The notes under the pieces are model-generated. The model ran no database searches, was not told where the DNA came from, and worked only from the letters and a program-made list of their open reading frames with translations. A stretch of 64,000 nt of DNA from Nocardioides marmorisolisilvae. GTDB lineage: Bacteria > Actinomycetota > Actinomycetes > Propionibacteriales > Nocardioidaceae. This document shows positions 8,149 to 17,847 of this stretch, piece after piece. Position 1 is the stretch's first letter. Each line of letters opens with the position of its first letter. The stretch spans positions 310,001 through 374,000 of the forward strand of contig NZ_CP134227.1 in assembly GCF_031656915.1 (NCBI RefSeq). Direction: 5' to 3'. The position numbers and the translations under genes are program-made.

Positions 8149-8426
8149 GGCGCGGATTCTGGTTCGTCGCCGGGGCCGGCGCGGGGGTCTACCTGACCGT
8201 GCGGGCACGGCGCGCCGCGCAGAGCCTCACCCCGGAGGGTCTGCGGGACCGTCTTGCCGGGCTCAGCCTGGGCGCCCAGCTCTTCGGCGAGGAGGTCCGT
8301 GCCGGGATGGCGGAGAAGGAAACCGAGTTGCGCGAGCGCCTCGGCCTGACGCTTGATGGGCCCGAGCACGCTGGCCGGCACCGAGCGCTGCAGACCAGCA
8401 CCACCACCGAGAGGGAACTGACCTGA
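8145..8426 (+). CDS. Small hypothetical protein, DUF6167-like
   Basis: 93 residues. It begins [23 protein letters not shown], a short hydrophobic segment flanked by arginines that could be a single membrane anchor, followed by a Leu/Arg helix and a helical region with [19 protein letters not shown]. Proteins of this look sit directly upstream of alaS in Nocardioides, Streptomyces and relatives and are grouped, as I recall, in DUF6167. The stop overlaps the alaS start (TGATG), so the two are translationally coupled. Role unknown. Confidence 0.75.
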   Translation: MRRGFWFVAGAGAGVYLTVRARRAAQSLTPEGLRDRLAGLSLGAQLFGEEVRAGMAEKETELRERLGLTLDGPEHAGRHRALQTSTTTERELT

Positions 8427-11143
8427 TGGACACCGCCGAGGTACGCCGCCGCTTCATCGCGCACTTCGAGGACGGTGCCGGGTGGGGTGCGCACACCGCG
8501 GTCCCGTCCGCCTCGCTGATCCTGGACGACCCGAACCTGCTCTTCGTCAATGCCGGCATGGTGCAGTTCAAGCCCTACTTCCTGGGCCAGGAGTCTCCGC
8601 CGTACCCGCGCGCGACCAGCATCCAGAAGTGCGTGCGGACCCCCGACATCGAGGACGTCGGCAAGACCACCCGGCACGGCACGTTCTTCGAGATGTGCGG
8701 CAACTTCTCCTTCGGCGACTACTTCAAGGAGGGCGCGATCTCGCTCGCCTGGGACCTGGTCACCAAGTCGGTCGCGGACGGCGGCTGGGGTCTTGAGGAG
8801 AGTCGGCTGTGGCCCTCAATCCTGGACGGCGACGACGAGGCCCTCACGCTGTGGAAGAAGGTCACCGGGCTGCCCGATGAGCGGATCGTCCGGCTCGGCA
8901 AGAAGGAGAACTACTGGTCCATGGGGGTGCCAGGTCCCGGGGGTCCGTGCTCGGAGATCCTCTACGACCGCGGGCCGGCGTTCGGGCCGGAGGCGGACTT
9001 CACCCGGATGGGCACGGACATGCCCACCGAGCTGGAGGACCGCTACCTGGAGATCTGGAACCTCGTCTTCATGCAGGACGAGCTGAGCGCGGTGCGGTCC
9101 AAGGAGGACTTCGACATCGCCGGCGCGCTGCCCAGGAAGAACATCGACACCGGCATGGGTCTCGAGCGGGTTGCGTTCCTGTTGCAGGGCAAGGACAACA
9201 TGTACGAGATCGACGTCATGTACCCCGTGATCGAGCGTGCCGAGCAGCTCTCCGGCCGTCGGTACGGCGCGCACACCGAATCAGGACACCGCGACGACGT
9301 GCTGTTCCGCATCGTCGCCGACCACGTGCGCTCGTCGATGATGCTGATCAACGACGGTGTCACCCCGGGCAACGAGTCGCGTGGCTACGTGCTGCGTCGG
9401 CTGCTGCGGCGTGCGGTGCGCTCAATGCGGCTCCTCGGCTATGAGGACCGCGCGCTTCCGGAGCTGATGCCGATCAGCCGGGACAAGATGGGGGAGACCT
9501 ACACCGACCTGCTGCAGAACTGGGAGCGCATCTCCGCGGTGGCGTACGCCGAGGAGGACGCCTTCCGGCAGACCCTGAAGGCGGGGACCACGATCTTCGA
9601 CCTCGCCGCGGGCGAGGTGCAGCAGTCCGGCGGCACCGTGCTGGCGGGATCGACCGCGTTCGCCCTCCACGACACCCACGGCTTCCCGATCGACCTGACC
9701 CTGGAGATGGCCGCGGAGAAGGGCCTCCAGGTTGACGAGGAGGGCTTCCGCCGGCTGATGGCCGAGCAGCGCGAGCGGGCGAAGGCGGACGCGAAGGCCA
9801 AGAAGGGCCAGCACCGCTCGGTCGGCGCGTTCAGGGAGATCGCCGACCAGCTCGGCGCCCCGGTCCGCTTCACCGGGTACGACGAGGTCGTCTCCGAGGG
9901 CACGGTCCGCGGCCTGGTCGACCACGAGGGGACGTCCATCCCCGCGGCTGCGGCGGGCGACGACGTCGAGCTGGTCCTGGACCGTACCCCCTTCTATGCC
10001 GAGGGTGGCGGCCAGCTCGCCGACCAGGGCGTCATCGAGCTGGACAACGGTGCCCGGCTCGAGGTGTACGACGTGCAGTCGCCGATCACCGGCCTGGTGG
10101 TGCACAAGGCGAAGGTGCTCACCGGGGAGGTGACGGTCGGTCTGCACGCCCAGCTGCTCGTCGACACCGAGCGCCGGCGCTCGATCAGCCGTTCGCACAC
10201 CGCCACGCACATGGTGCACAAGGCGTTCCGCGAGGCCTTGGGCGATACCGCGACCCAGGCCGGCTCGGAGAACTCGCCAGGGCGGTTCCGCTTCGACTTC
10301 TCCGCGACCGGGGCGGTGCCGGCTTCGGCGATGGTCGACGTCGAGGCCAGGGTCAACGCCCTTGTGCTCGACGACCTGTCCGTGCACGCGGAGCTGATGA
10401 GCCAGGCCGACGCGGTGAAGTCGGGCGCGATGGCGCTCTTCGGGGAGAAGTACGGCGACCAGGTGCGGGTCATCTCCGTGGGCGACTGGGCCCGCGAGCT
10501 CTGCGGCGGCACTCACGCCCAGAGCTCGGGTCAACTCGGCGTGGTCAAGCTGCTCGGCGAGTCCTCGATCGGATCGGGCGTACGCCGGGTGGACGCGCTG
10601 GTCGGGGGCGACGCCTACCGCTTCCTGGCCCGCGAGCACCTGCTGGTGGCCCAGCTCAGCGAGACCCTCAAGGTCCGCCCCGAGCAGCTGCCTGAGCGGG
10701 TCAACGACCTCGTCGACCGCCTGCGCGCTGCTGAGAAGGACATCGAGAAGGTCCGGGTCCAGCAGCTGCTGGCTGCCGGCGGCGAGCTGGCTGCGGCTGC
10801 CGAGGACCTGCGCGGTACGTCGTACGTCGGCCACGTGGCGGACGGTGCCGGAGGGGGCGACGTACGCACGCTCGCGCTGGACATCCGAGGCCGGCTCGGC
10901 ACCGACCGACCCGGCGTCGTCGCGATCGTGGGTGCCAGGGACGGCAAGCCCTCGGTCGTGGTCGCGGTCAACGACGCCGGCCGGGACGCAGGCATCTCTG
11001 CCAACGCCCTGGTCCGTGCCGCTGCCGAGGTGCTTGGCGGCAAGGGCGGAGGCAAGGACGACGTCGCTCAGGGTGGCGGCGCCGACGCCAGCCGCGCGGG
11101 CGAGGCCGTCGCGGCGGTCCGCCGAGCCCTGGAGGCGCGCTGA
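8426..11143 (+). CDS. alaS: Alanine-tRNA ligase
   Basis: Class II synthetase of 905 residues charging tRNA-Ala. The N-terminal catalytic core is shown by [17 protein letters not shown] and [38 protein letters not shown] (motifs 1 and 2 regions), and class II motif 3 by GLERVAF. The editing domain carries the zinc/active-site motifs HTATHMVH and CGGTH. The C-terminal DHHA1/C-Ala domain ends with the glycine-rich [15 protein letters not shown]. Length is typical. Translation is coupled to the upstream gene by TGATG and probably to ruvX at the 3' end. Confidence 0.98.
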   Translation: MDTAEVRRRFIAHFEDGAGWGAHTAVPSASLILDDPNLLFVNAGMVQFKPYFLGQESPPYPRATSIQKCVRTPDIEDVGKTTRHGTFFEMCGNFSFGDYFKEGAISLAWDLVTKSVADGGWGLEESRLWPSILDGDDEALTLWKKVTGLPDERIVRLGKKENYWSMGVPGPGGPCSEILYDRGPAFGPEADFTRMGTDMPTELEDRYLEIWNLVFMQDELSAVRSKEDFDIAGALPRKNIDTGMGLERVAFLLQGKDNMYEIDVMYPVIERAEQLSGRRYGAHTESGHRDDVLFRIVADHVRSSMMLINDGVTPGNESRGYVLRRLLRRAVRSMRLLGYEDRALPELMPISRDKMGETYTDLLQNWERISAVAYAEEDAFRQTLKAGTTIFDLAAGEVQQSGGTVLAGSTAFALHDTHGFPIDLTLEMAAEKGLQVDEEGFRRLMAEQRERAKADAKAKKGQHRSVGAFREIADQLGAPVRFTGYDEVVSEGTVRGLVDHEGTSIPAAAAGDDVELVLDRTPFYAEGGGQLADQGVIELDNGARLEVYDVQSPITGLVVHKAKVLTGEVTVGLHAQLLVDTERRRSISRSHTATHMVHKAFREALGDTATQAGSENSPGRFRFDFSATGAVPASAMVDVEARVNALVLDDLSVHAELMSQADAVKSGAMALFGEKYGDQVRVISVGDWARELCGGTHAQSSGQLGVVKLLGESSIGSGVRRVDALVGGDAYRFLAREHLLVAQLSETLKVRPEQLPERVNDLVDRLRAAEKDIEKVRVQQLLAAGGELAAAAEDLRGTSYVGHVADGAGGGDVRTLALDIRGRLGTDRPGVVAIVGARDGKPSVVVAVNDAGRDAGISANALVRAAAEVLGGKGGGKDDVAQGGGADASRAGEAVAAVRRALEAR

Positions 11144-11172
11144 GCACGCCCGTCGGCGGTGGTGGTGTCCGC

Positions 11173-11646
11173 TTGGGCGTCGACCCCGGCGACGCTCGGA
11201 TCGGCGTCGCCACGAGCGACCCGAGCGCGTTTCTGGCGACGCCGGTCGAGACCGTGCCGCGCGGACCCGGGGACCTCGACCGGCTGGCGGCCCTCGTCGC
11301 CGAGTCGGACGCGGTGCTCGTCTACGTGGGGCTGCCCAGGTCGCTGTCGGGCCGCGAGGGACCCGCTGCGGGTAAGGTGCGGGAGTTCGCCGCGCAGCTG
11401 GCCTCCCGGATCGGGCCGGTGCCGGTCAGGCTGTACGACGAACGGCTGAGCACGGTCTCGGCCGAGGCGATCCTGCGGGGGCAGGGCCGCAAGGGACAGA
11501 AGCGCAGGGCCGTGGTCGACCAGGCTGCGGCCGTGGTGATCCTGCAGGCCGCACTGGACGCCGAGCGCGGCACCGGCCGACTGCCGGGGGAGCCGGTCGA
11601 GGCGAGGACGGACAGGACCGGAGATGACCGAGGTGACCAGCAATGA
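11173..11646 (+). CDS. ruvX: Holliday junction resolvase-like RuvX/YqgF (start uncertain)
   Basis: RNase H-fold protein of the YqgF family, linked to 16S rRNA 5' processing and Holliday junction resolution. Seen: GVDPGDARIGVA with the first catalytic Asp, VYVGLPRSLSG, YDERLSTVSAEAIL and the final acidic motif VVDQAAAVVILQ. No ATG or GTG lies in frame ahead of the domain: TTG 11173 starts inside the first beta strand, whereas CTG 11140, overlapping the alaS stop, would give the fuller [17 protein letters not shown]. The stop overlaps the mltG start (ATGA). Confidence 0.88.
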   Translation: MGVDPGDARIGVATSDPSAFLATPVETVPRGPGDLDRLAALVAESDAVLVYVGLPRSLSGREGPAAGKVREFAAQLASRIGPVPVRLYDERLSTVSAEAILRGQGRKGQKRRAVVDQAAAVVILQAALDAERGTGRLPGEPVEARTDRTGDDRGDQQ

Positions 11647-12791
11647 CTGAGCCGTACGAGCCGGTCACCCGAGGGGAGCAGCCCGAGCCGACGCTGTTCG
11701 ACGAGGATGGGCTGGTCGACCACGAGCACCGCCCCCGCCGCGGCTGCCTTCCCCTGCTCCTGGTCGGTGTGCTGGTGGTGGCGCTGGTCGTCGCCGTCGG
11801 GTGGGTCGGCAAGAACCGGCTCGAGGGCCTGTTCCACGGACCGCCGGACTATCCCGGACCCGGCAGCGGCCATGTCGTCGTGCAGGTGCACACCGGCGAC
11901 ACCGCGACCGCGATCGGCCAGACGCTGAAGGCCGCCGGCGTGGTCAAGAGCATCGACGCATTCACCGCGGCGGCGCGCAACGACCCGAAGTCTGCGAGCA
12001 TCCAGGTCGGCTACTACCGCCTGAAGAAGCAGATGAAGGCCTCTGCCGCCCTCGACGTCCTGATCAATCCGAAGAACCTCGTGCAGAGCGTCGTCGTGGT
12101 GCCGGAGGGCGCGCGGGTCCGTGACGTCATCGGCACGATCGTCGCCCACACGAAGATCAGCCGGCACGCCCTGGTCGCCGCGTTGTCCGACCCGTCCCGC
12201 ATCGGCCTGCCGGCTGAGGCCGGCGGCAACCCCGAGGGTTATCTCTTCCCGGCCAGCTACACGGTCGCCCCCGGTGAGAGCGCGGTGAAGCTGCTGCGTC
12301 AGATGGTCGCCAAGACCGTCCAGGTGCAGCGACAGCTCGGTGTCGACGCGGGCGCACGGCGGCTCGGGCTCACTCCCGAGCAGCTGGTCACCGTGGCGAG
12401 CATCCTCGAGTACGAGGCCAAGCGGGACCAGGACTATCCCAAGGTCGCGCGGGCGATCTACAACCGGCTCAAGAAGGGGATGCCGCTGCAGTCCGACGCG
12501 ACGGTGTCCTACGCCAACGGCATCTCCGGACAGATCTGGACGACGGCGAGCCAGCGTGCGAACGCCTCGCCGTACAACACCTATCAGCACACCGGGCTGC
12601 CACCGGGACCGATCGGCTCGCCCGGGGAGAAGACCCTGAAGGCGGCCATGCATCCCGCCAACGGCCCGTGGCTCTACTGGGTCGTGGTGAACCTGCGCAC
12701 CGGGCAGACGGTCTTCTCCACCACGCTCGCCGAGCACAACGCCGCGGTGCAGCAGTTCCGTGACTACTGCAAGACCTCGAGCGCCTGCTGA
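11643..12791 (+). CDS. mltG: Endolytic transglycosylase MltG (YceG-like)
   Basis: 382 residues. A cytoplasmic N-terminal tail (about 1-32) precedes one membrane helix (about 36-56) and an external YceG domain that cuts nascent glycan strands and so sets their length. A LysM-like subdomain (about 75-150) comes first. The catalytic region reads VASILEYEAKRDQDY, with Glu about residue 256 matching the catalytic Glu of E. coli MltG, then VARAIYNRL and SDATVSYA. It overlaps ruvX by ATGA and is followed 11 bp later by aroE, a standard actinobacterial order. Confidence 0.95.
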   Translation: MTEPYEPVTRGEQPEPTLFDEDGLVDHEHRPRRGCLPLLLVGVLVVALVVAVGWVGKNRLEGLFHGPPDYPGPGSGHVVVQVHTGDTATAIGQTLKAAGVVKSIDAFTAAARNDPKSASIQVGYYRLKKQMKASAALDVLINPKNLVQSVVVVPEGARVRDVIGTIVAHTKISRHALVAALSDPSRIGLPAEAGGNPEGYLFPASYTVAPGESAVKLLRQMVAKTVQVQRQLGVDAGARRLGLTPEQLVTVASILEYEAKRDQDYPKVARAIYNRLKKGMPLQSDATVSYANGISGQIWTTASQRANASPYNTYQHTGLPPGPIGSPGEKTLKAAMHPANGPWLYWVVVNLRTGQTVFSTTLAEHNAAVQQFRDYCKTSSAC

Positions 12792-12802
12792 GGGAGCGGA
12801 CC

Positions 12803-13624
12803 GTGACCCGATGCGCCGTACTGGGCAGCCCGATCGCCCACTCGCTCTCGCCCGCCCTGCACCGGGCGGCGTACGCCGAGCTCGGCCTGGACTGGACCTA
12901 TGACGCCATCGAGGTCGACGAGGCGAGCCTCCCCGACTTCTTGGACGGCCTCGACTCGACCTGGCGGGGGCTGTCGCTGACGATGCCGCTGAAGCGGTCG
13001 GTGGTCCCGCTGCTCGACCGGTACGACCCCATCGTGGACCGGACCGGAGTCGCCAACACCGTGCTAGTGGAAGAGGGGCACCTGGCAGGCAGGAACACCG
13101 ACGTCCCCGGGGCGGTTGCCGCGCTGCGTGAGGGGCTCGGCTCGTCCCCGGTGGGCGACGCGACCGTGCTTGGCGGCGGGGCGACCGCGACGTCGATGAT
13201 CTTCGCCCTGGCCGATCTCGGCTGCCGCGAGGTCAGACTGCTCGTCCGCTCCCGGGCCCGGGCGCAGGACGCCGTCGAGGCCGTCGCCCGGCACCCGCAG
13301 GCGCCCCGGGTCCTCGTCGAGGAGTTCCACGCCGTGCCGGCCACCGACGTGCTGGTCTCCACGATCCCGGCCGGTGCGCAGACCCCCGATCTGGTCGCGG
13401 GCCTCCACGCGGCCGTGGTCTTCGACGTCGTCTACGACCCGTGGCCGACGCCGTTGGCGGCCGCCGCGCTCGCCGACGGGGCACGGCTGGTCTCCGGGCT
13501 GGACCTGCTGGTCCACCAGGCGGTCGACCAGGTCGCGTTGATGACCCGAACGCCCCGCGCCGAGGTCCCGGTCGGTGCGATGCGCGCGGCGGGCGAGGCG
13601 GCCCTGACCGGACGGCGGGCCTGA
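12803..13624 (+). CDS. aroE: Shikimate dehydrogenase
   Basis: 273-residue NADP-dependent enzyme reducing 3-dehydroshikimate to shikimate. Substrate-domain motif GSPIAHSLSPALHRAAY is at the N-terminus, with the catalytic Lys-containing LTMPLKRSVVP at about 60-70 and NTDVPG after it. The nucleotide-binding loop is LGGGATATSM (about 120), and the C-terminal helix region includes GLDLLVHQAVDQ. A GTG start at 12803 follows GGGAGCGG. It opens the aro cluster; the next gene starts two bases after its stop. Confidence 0.95.
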   Translation: MTRCAVLGSPIAHSLSPALHRAAYAELGLDWTYDAIEVDEASLPDFLDGLDSTWRGLSLTMPLKRSVVPLLDRYDPIVDRTGVANTVLVEEGHLAGRNTDVPGAVAALREGLGSSPVGDATVLGGGATATSMIFALADLGCREVRLLVRSRARAQDAVEAVARHPQAPRVLVEEFHAVPATDVLVSTIPAGAQTPDLVAGLHAAVVFDVVYDPWPTPLAAAALADGARLVSGLDLLVHQAVDQVALMTRTPRAEVPVGAMRAAGEAALTGRRA

Positions 13625-13625
13625 G

Positions 13626-14417
13626 GTGGGTCTCGAGCTCGGCCTCGACGCGCTGCGCTCCGCGGTCGTGTTGGGCGCGGCCGGGGTGGCGGCCGGACTG
13701 CTCGGACCGACGTGGATGGCGCGGATACCGGAGCCCGCTGCCGATCCGGCCACGGATCCCGCCGAGAGCATCGACCTCGCGCGGCCGGCTCCGACCGAGC
13801 CGACGGCCTCCGCCGACCGCGAGCCGGAGGTTCCCAAGGAGCTCTACCGCGACATCGCCGTCCTGCCCGGCCTGCGCGTCGGTCTGGCACTGGTGACCGG
13901 AGCGGTCGCGGCGGTCGTCGGCGCCCGGATCGGGTGGGGCGGTGCACTGCTCCCGTGGGCGTTCCTGCTCGCCGTGGCCGTGCCGTTGGCGGTGGTCGAC
14001 TGGCGGACCCGGCTGCTGCCGACGTACGTCATCGCGCCGTCGTACGGCGTCCTGGTGCTCCTCACCCTCGCTGCTGCCGCCGTCGACCGTGATGCGCACG
14101 CGTTGCTCGGTGCGCTGCTCGGCTGGGTCGCGCTCGGCGGGTTCTACGTGCTGATCTGGGTGGTCTACCCCCGCGGCATGGGGTACGGCGACGTACGGCT
14201 GTCCGGGCTGCTGGGGATCGCCCTGGGCTATCTCGGCTGGCCGGAGGTGCTCACCGGGGGGTACGCCGGGCTGCTGCTCGGCAGCCTGCTCGGCTTCGCG
14301 CTGGCGCGGGCGGGTCTCGTCGACCGGCGTCACGTGCCGTTCGGGCCGTTCATGGTGCTCGGCGCGGCGGTCGGTGCGGTCTTCGGGCCGCTGCTGGCGC
14401 ACAGTCTCGGCTACTGA
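13626..14417 (+). CDS. Prepilin peptidase, A24 family
   Basis: 263-residue integral membrane aspartic protease that would cleave type IV pilin or pseudopilin signal peptides. The two catalytic aspartates are visible in VVDWRTRLLP and GMGYGDVRLSG, the GxGD-type motif of PilD-like enzymes. The N-terminal part lacks the four-cysteine methyltransferase domain of proteobacterial PilD and instead has a soluble Pro/Glu-rich segment (about 35-75). Six or more membrane helices follow. No pilin genes lie in this window; the gene sits between aroE and aroC, as it often does in this group. Confidence 0.88.
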   Translation: MGLELGLDALRSAVVLGAAGVAAGLLGPTWMARIPEPAADPATDPAESIDLARPAPTEPTASADREPEVPKELYRDIAVLPGLRVGLALVTGAVAAVVGARIGWGGALLPWAFLLAVAVPLAVVDWRTRLLPTYVIAPSYGVLVLLTLAAAAVDRDAHALLGALLGWVALGGFYVLIWVVYPRGMGYGDVRLSGLLGIALGYLGWPEVLTGGYAGLLLGSLLGFALARAGLVDRRHVPFGPFMVLGAAVGAVFGPLLAHSLGY

Positions 14418-14461
14418 CGCCACATCGTCGGGGGAGGAGCGGCGCGTGAAAGACTGACGCC

Positions 14462-15640
14462 ATGCTGCGCTGGCTCACCGCCGGGGAGTCCCACGGACCC
14501 TCGCTCGTCGCGATCCTGGAGGGTCTGCCCGCCCACGTGCAGGTCACCTCGTCCGACATCGCCGACGCGCTGGCCCGGCGCCGGCTCGGCTACGGCCGCG
14601 GCGCCCGGATGAAGTTCGAGCAGGACCAGGTCCGGCTCACCGGGGGCATCCGGCACGGCGAGACCATGGGTGGCCCGGTCGCGATCGAGATCGGCAACAC
14701 CGAGTGGCCCAAGTGGGACAAGGTGATGTCGGCCGACCCGGTCGACCCCGTGGAGCTGGAGGCGCTTGCCCGCAACGCGGCGCTGACCCGGCCACGGCCC
14801 GGGCATGCGGACCTGGTCGGCATGCAGAAGTACTCCTTCGACGAGGCTCGCCCGATCCTGGAGCGTGCCTCCGCCCGCGAGACGGCGGCTCGGGTGGCGC
14901 TCGGCCGGGTGGCCACGGCGTTCCTCGAGCAGGCGGTCGGCGCGCAGGTCGTCTCCCACGTCGTCGAACTGGGCGGTGTGTCCGCCCCGGCCGGTTCGGT
15001 CCCTGCGCCCACCGACGTGACCCTGATCGACGAGGATCCGGTCCGCTGCCTGGATCCGGACGCCTCGAAGCTGATGGCCGAGCGCATCGACCAGGCTCAT
15101 CGTGACGGCGACACCCTGGGCGGTGTCGTCGAGGTGGTGGTGCACGGGCTGCCACCGGGTCTGGGCTCCCACGTGCACTGGGACCGTCGCCTGGACGCCC
15201 GGCTGGCCGGAGCGTTGATGGGCATCCAGGCGATCAAGGGCGTCGAGGTGGGCGACGGGTTCGGTCTCGCGGCCACGCCCGGGTCCCAGGCCCACGACGA
15301 GATCGTCTCCACCGAGGCAGGGATCCGGCGTGCCAGCGGACGGGCCGGCGGCACCGAGGGCGGGATGAGCACCGGCGAGGTGCTCCGGGTGCGGGCCGCG
15401 ATGAAGCCCATCGCCACCGTGCCCCGGGCACTGCGCACCATCGACGTCGCCACCGGCGAGGCCTCGGTCGCACACCATCAGCGCTCGGACGTCTGTGCCG
15501 TCCCCGCGGCAGGCATCGTCGCCGAGGCGATGGTGGCGCTGGTCCTCGCCGACGCGGTGCTGGAGAAGTTCGGCGGCGACTCGGTCCAGGAGACCCGGCG
15601 CAATGTCGAGAGCTACCTGACCACGCTCAGATTCCGATGA
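14462..15640 (+). CDS. aroC: Chorismate synthase
   Basis: 392-residue FMN-dependent enzyme converting 5-enolpyruvylshikimate 3-phosphate to chorismate. Characteristic signatures are [17 protein letters not shown] (residues 8-24), [11 protein letters not shown], the long RHAD-like stretch ending GHADLVG, the [12 protein letters not shown] region, [22 protein letters not shown] and the C-terminal [15 protein letters not shown]. Full length. It follows the prepilin peptidase after 44 bp and overlaps aroK by ATGA. Confidence 0.97.
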   Translation: MLRWLTAGESHGPSLVAILEGLPAHVQVTSSDIADALARRRLGYGRGARMKFEQDQVRLTGGIRHGETMGGPVAIEIGNTEWPKWDKVMSADPVDPVELEALARNAALTRPRPGHADLVGMQKYSFDEARPILERASARETAARVALGRVATAFLEQAVGAQVVSHVVELGGVSAPAGSVPAPTDVTLIDEDPVRCLDPDASKLMAERIDQAHRDGDTLGGVVEVVVHGLPPGLGSHVHWDRRLDARLAGALMGIQAIKGVEVGDGFGLAATPGSQAHDEIVSTEAGIRRASGRAGGTEGGMSTGEVLRVRAAMKPIATVPRALRTIDVATGEASVAHHQRSDVCAVPAAGIVAEAMVALVLADAVLEKFGGDSVQETRRNVESYLTTLRFR

Positions 15641-16170
15641 GCACGACGTCGCAGACCCGGCCGCGGGTGGTGCTGGTCGGCCCGATGGGCGCGGGCAAGT
15701 CCACCGTCGGCCGGCTGCTCGCCGACGCCTGGGGAATCGACTTCCGCGACACCGACGCCGACGTCGAGGCCGCGGCCGGCCGGTCGGTGTCCGACATCTT
15801 CGTCGAGTCCGGCGAGGCCACCTTCCGGGCGCTGGAGCGCGACGCCGTGGCGGTGGCGCTGACCGAGCACGACGGCGTCCTCGCCCTCGGCGGCGGGGCC
15901 GTTCTCGACCCGGAGACCCGCGCACGCCTCGCCGGGCACCGGGTCGTCTTCTTGCGCGTCGGTCTCTCCGATGCGGCCAGCCGGGTGGGTCTCGGTGTCT
16001 CCCGGCCACTGCTGCTCGGCAACATCCGGGGCCGGATCAAGCAGCTGCTCGACGAGCGCACCCCGGTCTACGAGTCGGTGGCCGCGCACACCGTCGACAC
16101 CAACGGATGCCCCGCCGAGGAGGTCGCCCGGGTGGTGCGCGCATGGGTCGAGGAGGAGATCGATGGCTGA
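15637..16170 (+). CDS. aroK: Shikimate kinase
   Basis: 177-residue cytoplasmic kinase phosphorylating shikimate with ATP. The P-loop is GPMGAGKST (about 13-21), followed by FRDTDADVE with the shikimate-binding aspartate, [13 protein letters not shown] and the Walker B-like [11 protein letters not shown]. The lid arginine region is [15 protein letters not shown]. Length is usual. The start ATG overlaps the aroC stop and the end overlaps the aroB start, so aroC-aroK-aroB are tightly coupled. Confidence 0.96.
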   Translation: MSTTSQTRPRVVLVGPMGAGKSTVGRLLADAWGIDFRDTDADVEAAAGRSVSDIFVESGEATFRALERDAVAVALTEHDGVLALGGGAVLDPETRARLAGHRVVFLRVGLSDAASRVGLGVSRPLLLGNIRGRIKQLLDERTPVYESVAAHTVDTNGCPAEEVARVVRAWVEEEIDG

Positions 16171-17311
16171 CCCGACCGAGCTGACCAGACCGACCCGGAT
16201 CGCGGTGACCGGCGCCGCGCCGTACGACGTGGTGGTCGGTCACGGCCTGCTCGACCAGCTGCCGGAGGTTCTCGGGGACCGGGTCGAGCGGGTCGCGCTC
16301 ATCTTCGACTCGTCGCTGGCCGAGCGGGCCCAGGAGGCGCTCCGGGTGCTCAACCCGCACTACGGCGTGCTCGTGCTCGGCGTCCCGAAGGGGGAGGCGG
16401 CCAAGACATCTGCCGTGGCGGACCAGTGCTGGGAGGCGCTCGGCGACGAGGGGTTCACCAGGTCGGACGCGGTCGTCACCTTCGGCGGCGGCGCGACCAC
16501 CGACCTGGGCGGGTTCGTCGCGGCCACCTGGCTGCGCGGCGTCCGCGTGGTGCACGTGCCCACCAGTGTGCTGGCCATGGTCGACGCGGCGGTCGGCGGC
16601 AAGACCGGCATCGACACCGGTGCCGGGAAGAACCTGGTCGGAGCCTTCCACGAGCCCGCCGGGGTGCTCTGCGACCTGGACCTCCTCGACGGCCTGCCCG
16701 CCGAGGAGCTCGCCTCGGGGCTCGGCGAGGTGGTCAAGTGCGGGTTCATCGCCGACCCGGAGATCCTCCGGCTGGTGGAGGACGCCTCGGGTGACGACCT
16801 CCGTCCGGGTGCGCGAGTGCTGCGTGAGCTCGTCGAGCGGGCGGTCCGGGTGAAGGTCGACGTCGTCGTGGACGACCTCAAGGAGGTCCGCGGCACCACC
16901 GGCGCGGGACACCCGGGCCGCGAGGCGCTCAACTACGGCCACACCCTGGCGCACGCCCTCGAGCGGCTCACCGGCTACCGCGTCCGGCACGGCGAGGCGG
17001 TCGCCGTGGGCGCGGTCTTCGTCGCCGAGCTCGCCCGCGGGGAGGGCCTGCTGGGCGAGGACGTCGTACGCCGGCACCGCGCGGCGTTCGCCCGTGCCGG
17101 ACTGCCCACCTCGGTGCCCGAGCTCGCGGGTGCTGACGACGTCGACCTCGGGTTCGAGACGGTCCGGTCGGCGATGGCCGTCGACAAGAAGGCCCGGGGC
17201 TCGCAGCTGCGGTTCGTGGTGCTCGACGGTCTCGGCTCGCCCCGGATTCTCGCCGGTCCCGACGACACGGCGCTGCAGGCGGCCTACGCGGCGATCGGAG
17301 GCAGCTGGTGA
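16163..17311 (+). CDS. aroB: 3-dehydroquinate synthase
   Basis: 382-residue NAD- and metal-dependent enzyme cyclising DAHP to 3-dehydroquinate. The ATG at 16163 is used; longer frames would run through aroK. Seen motifs: FGGGATTDLGGFVAATWLRG for NAD binding, PTSVLAMVDAAVGGKTGID, GLGEVVKCGFI with metal ligands, and the metal-binding NYGHTLAHALE. The C-terminus LRFVVLDGLGSP is typical. It overlaps aroK by eight bases and aroQ by four. Confidence 0.97.
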   Translation: MADPTELTRPTRIAVTGAAPYDVVVGHGLLDQLPEVLGDRVERVALIFDSSLAERAQEALRVLNPHYGVLVLGVPKGEAAKTSAVADQCWEALGDEGFTRSDAVVTFGGGATTDLGGFVAATWLRGVRVVHVPTSVLAMVDAAVGGKTGIDTGAGKNLVGAFHEPAGVLCDLDLLDGLPAEELASGLGEVVKCGFIADPEILRLVEDASGDDLRPGARVLRELVERAVRVKVDVVVDDLKEVRGTTGAGHPGREALNYGHTLAHALERLTGYRVRHGEAVAVGAVFVAELARGEGLLGEDVVRRHRAAFARAGLPTSVPELAGADDVDLGFETVRSAMAVDKKARGSQLRFVVLDGLGSPRILAGPDDTALQAAYAAIGGSW

Positions 17312-17754
17312 CGCAGGTACGACGGGTCCTGGTGCTCAACGGGCCCAATCTGGGTCGGCTCGGGCGGCGACAGCCGGAGATCTACGGCAGCACCACCCAC
17401 GCCGAGCTGGCGGACCAGTGCGTCGCCTGGGGCCGTGAGCTCGGGCTCGAGGTCGAGGTCCGGCAGACCAACCACGAGGGCGTGCTCCTGGACTGGCTCA
17501 ACGACGCTGCGGACTCGGGCTGCGCTGTCGTGCTCAACGCGGGCGCCTGGACGCACTACTCACTGGCCCTGTACGACGCCTGCGCGCAGCTGACTGGCCC
17601 GCTGGTCGAGGTGCACATCTCCGACCCCAAGCAGCGGCCCGAGGGGTTCCGGCACACCTCCCTCGTCGAGCCGCACGCCGTACGCACCGTCGCTGGGCAG
17701 GGTGTCGACGGCTACCGGCAGGCGCTGGAGACCATCGCCGACCCGGCCAGCTGA
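17308..17754 (+). CDS. aroQ: 3-dehydroquinate dehydratase, type II
   Basis: 148-residue member of the small dodecameric type II family, dehydrating 3-dehydroquinate. The active-site lid LNGPNLGRLGRRQPEIYG carries the catalytic Arg and Tyr; LNAGAWTHYS and EVHISD hold the substrate-binding Asn, the catalytic His and Ser-Asp. A GTG start overlaps the aroB stop. It is the last of the shikimate run; the decayed HNH gene lies downstream where related genomes often carry pepP before efp. Confidence 0.96.
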   Translation: MTQVRRVLVLNGPNLGRLGRRQPEIYGSTTHAELADQCVAWGRELGLEVEVRQTNHEGVLLDWLNDAADSGCAVVLNAGAWTHYSLALYDACAQLTGPLVEVHISDPKQRPEGFRHTSLVEPHAVRTVAGQGVDGYRQALETIADPAS

Positions 17755-17787
17755 GGTCCACGGCGGCCAGAAGCGGCCGCACCCTGG

Positions 17788-17796
17788 TTGTCCACA
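17788..17796 (+). promoter_or_regulatory. DnaA-box-like nonamer upstream of the DUF222/HNH remnant
   Basis: TTGTCCACA matches the high-GC actinobacterial DnaA-box consensus exactly and lies about 50 bp before the pseudogene start. A single isolated box does not make an origin. Confidence 0.4.
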
Positions 17797-17847
17797 GATC
17801 CGAAAAACCCCTTCCCATCAGCGTTGACGGGGCGGAAAAATGGTGTC

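Noticed and set aside
17788-17796. Replication origin
   Set aside because: A single DnaA-box-like nonamer with no cluster, no AT-rich unwinding region and no dnaA/dnaN nearby.
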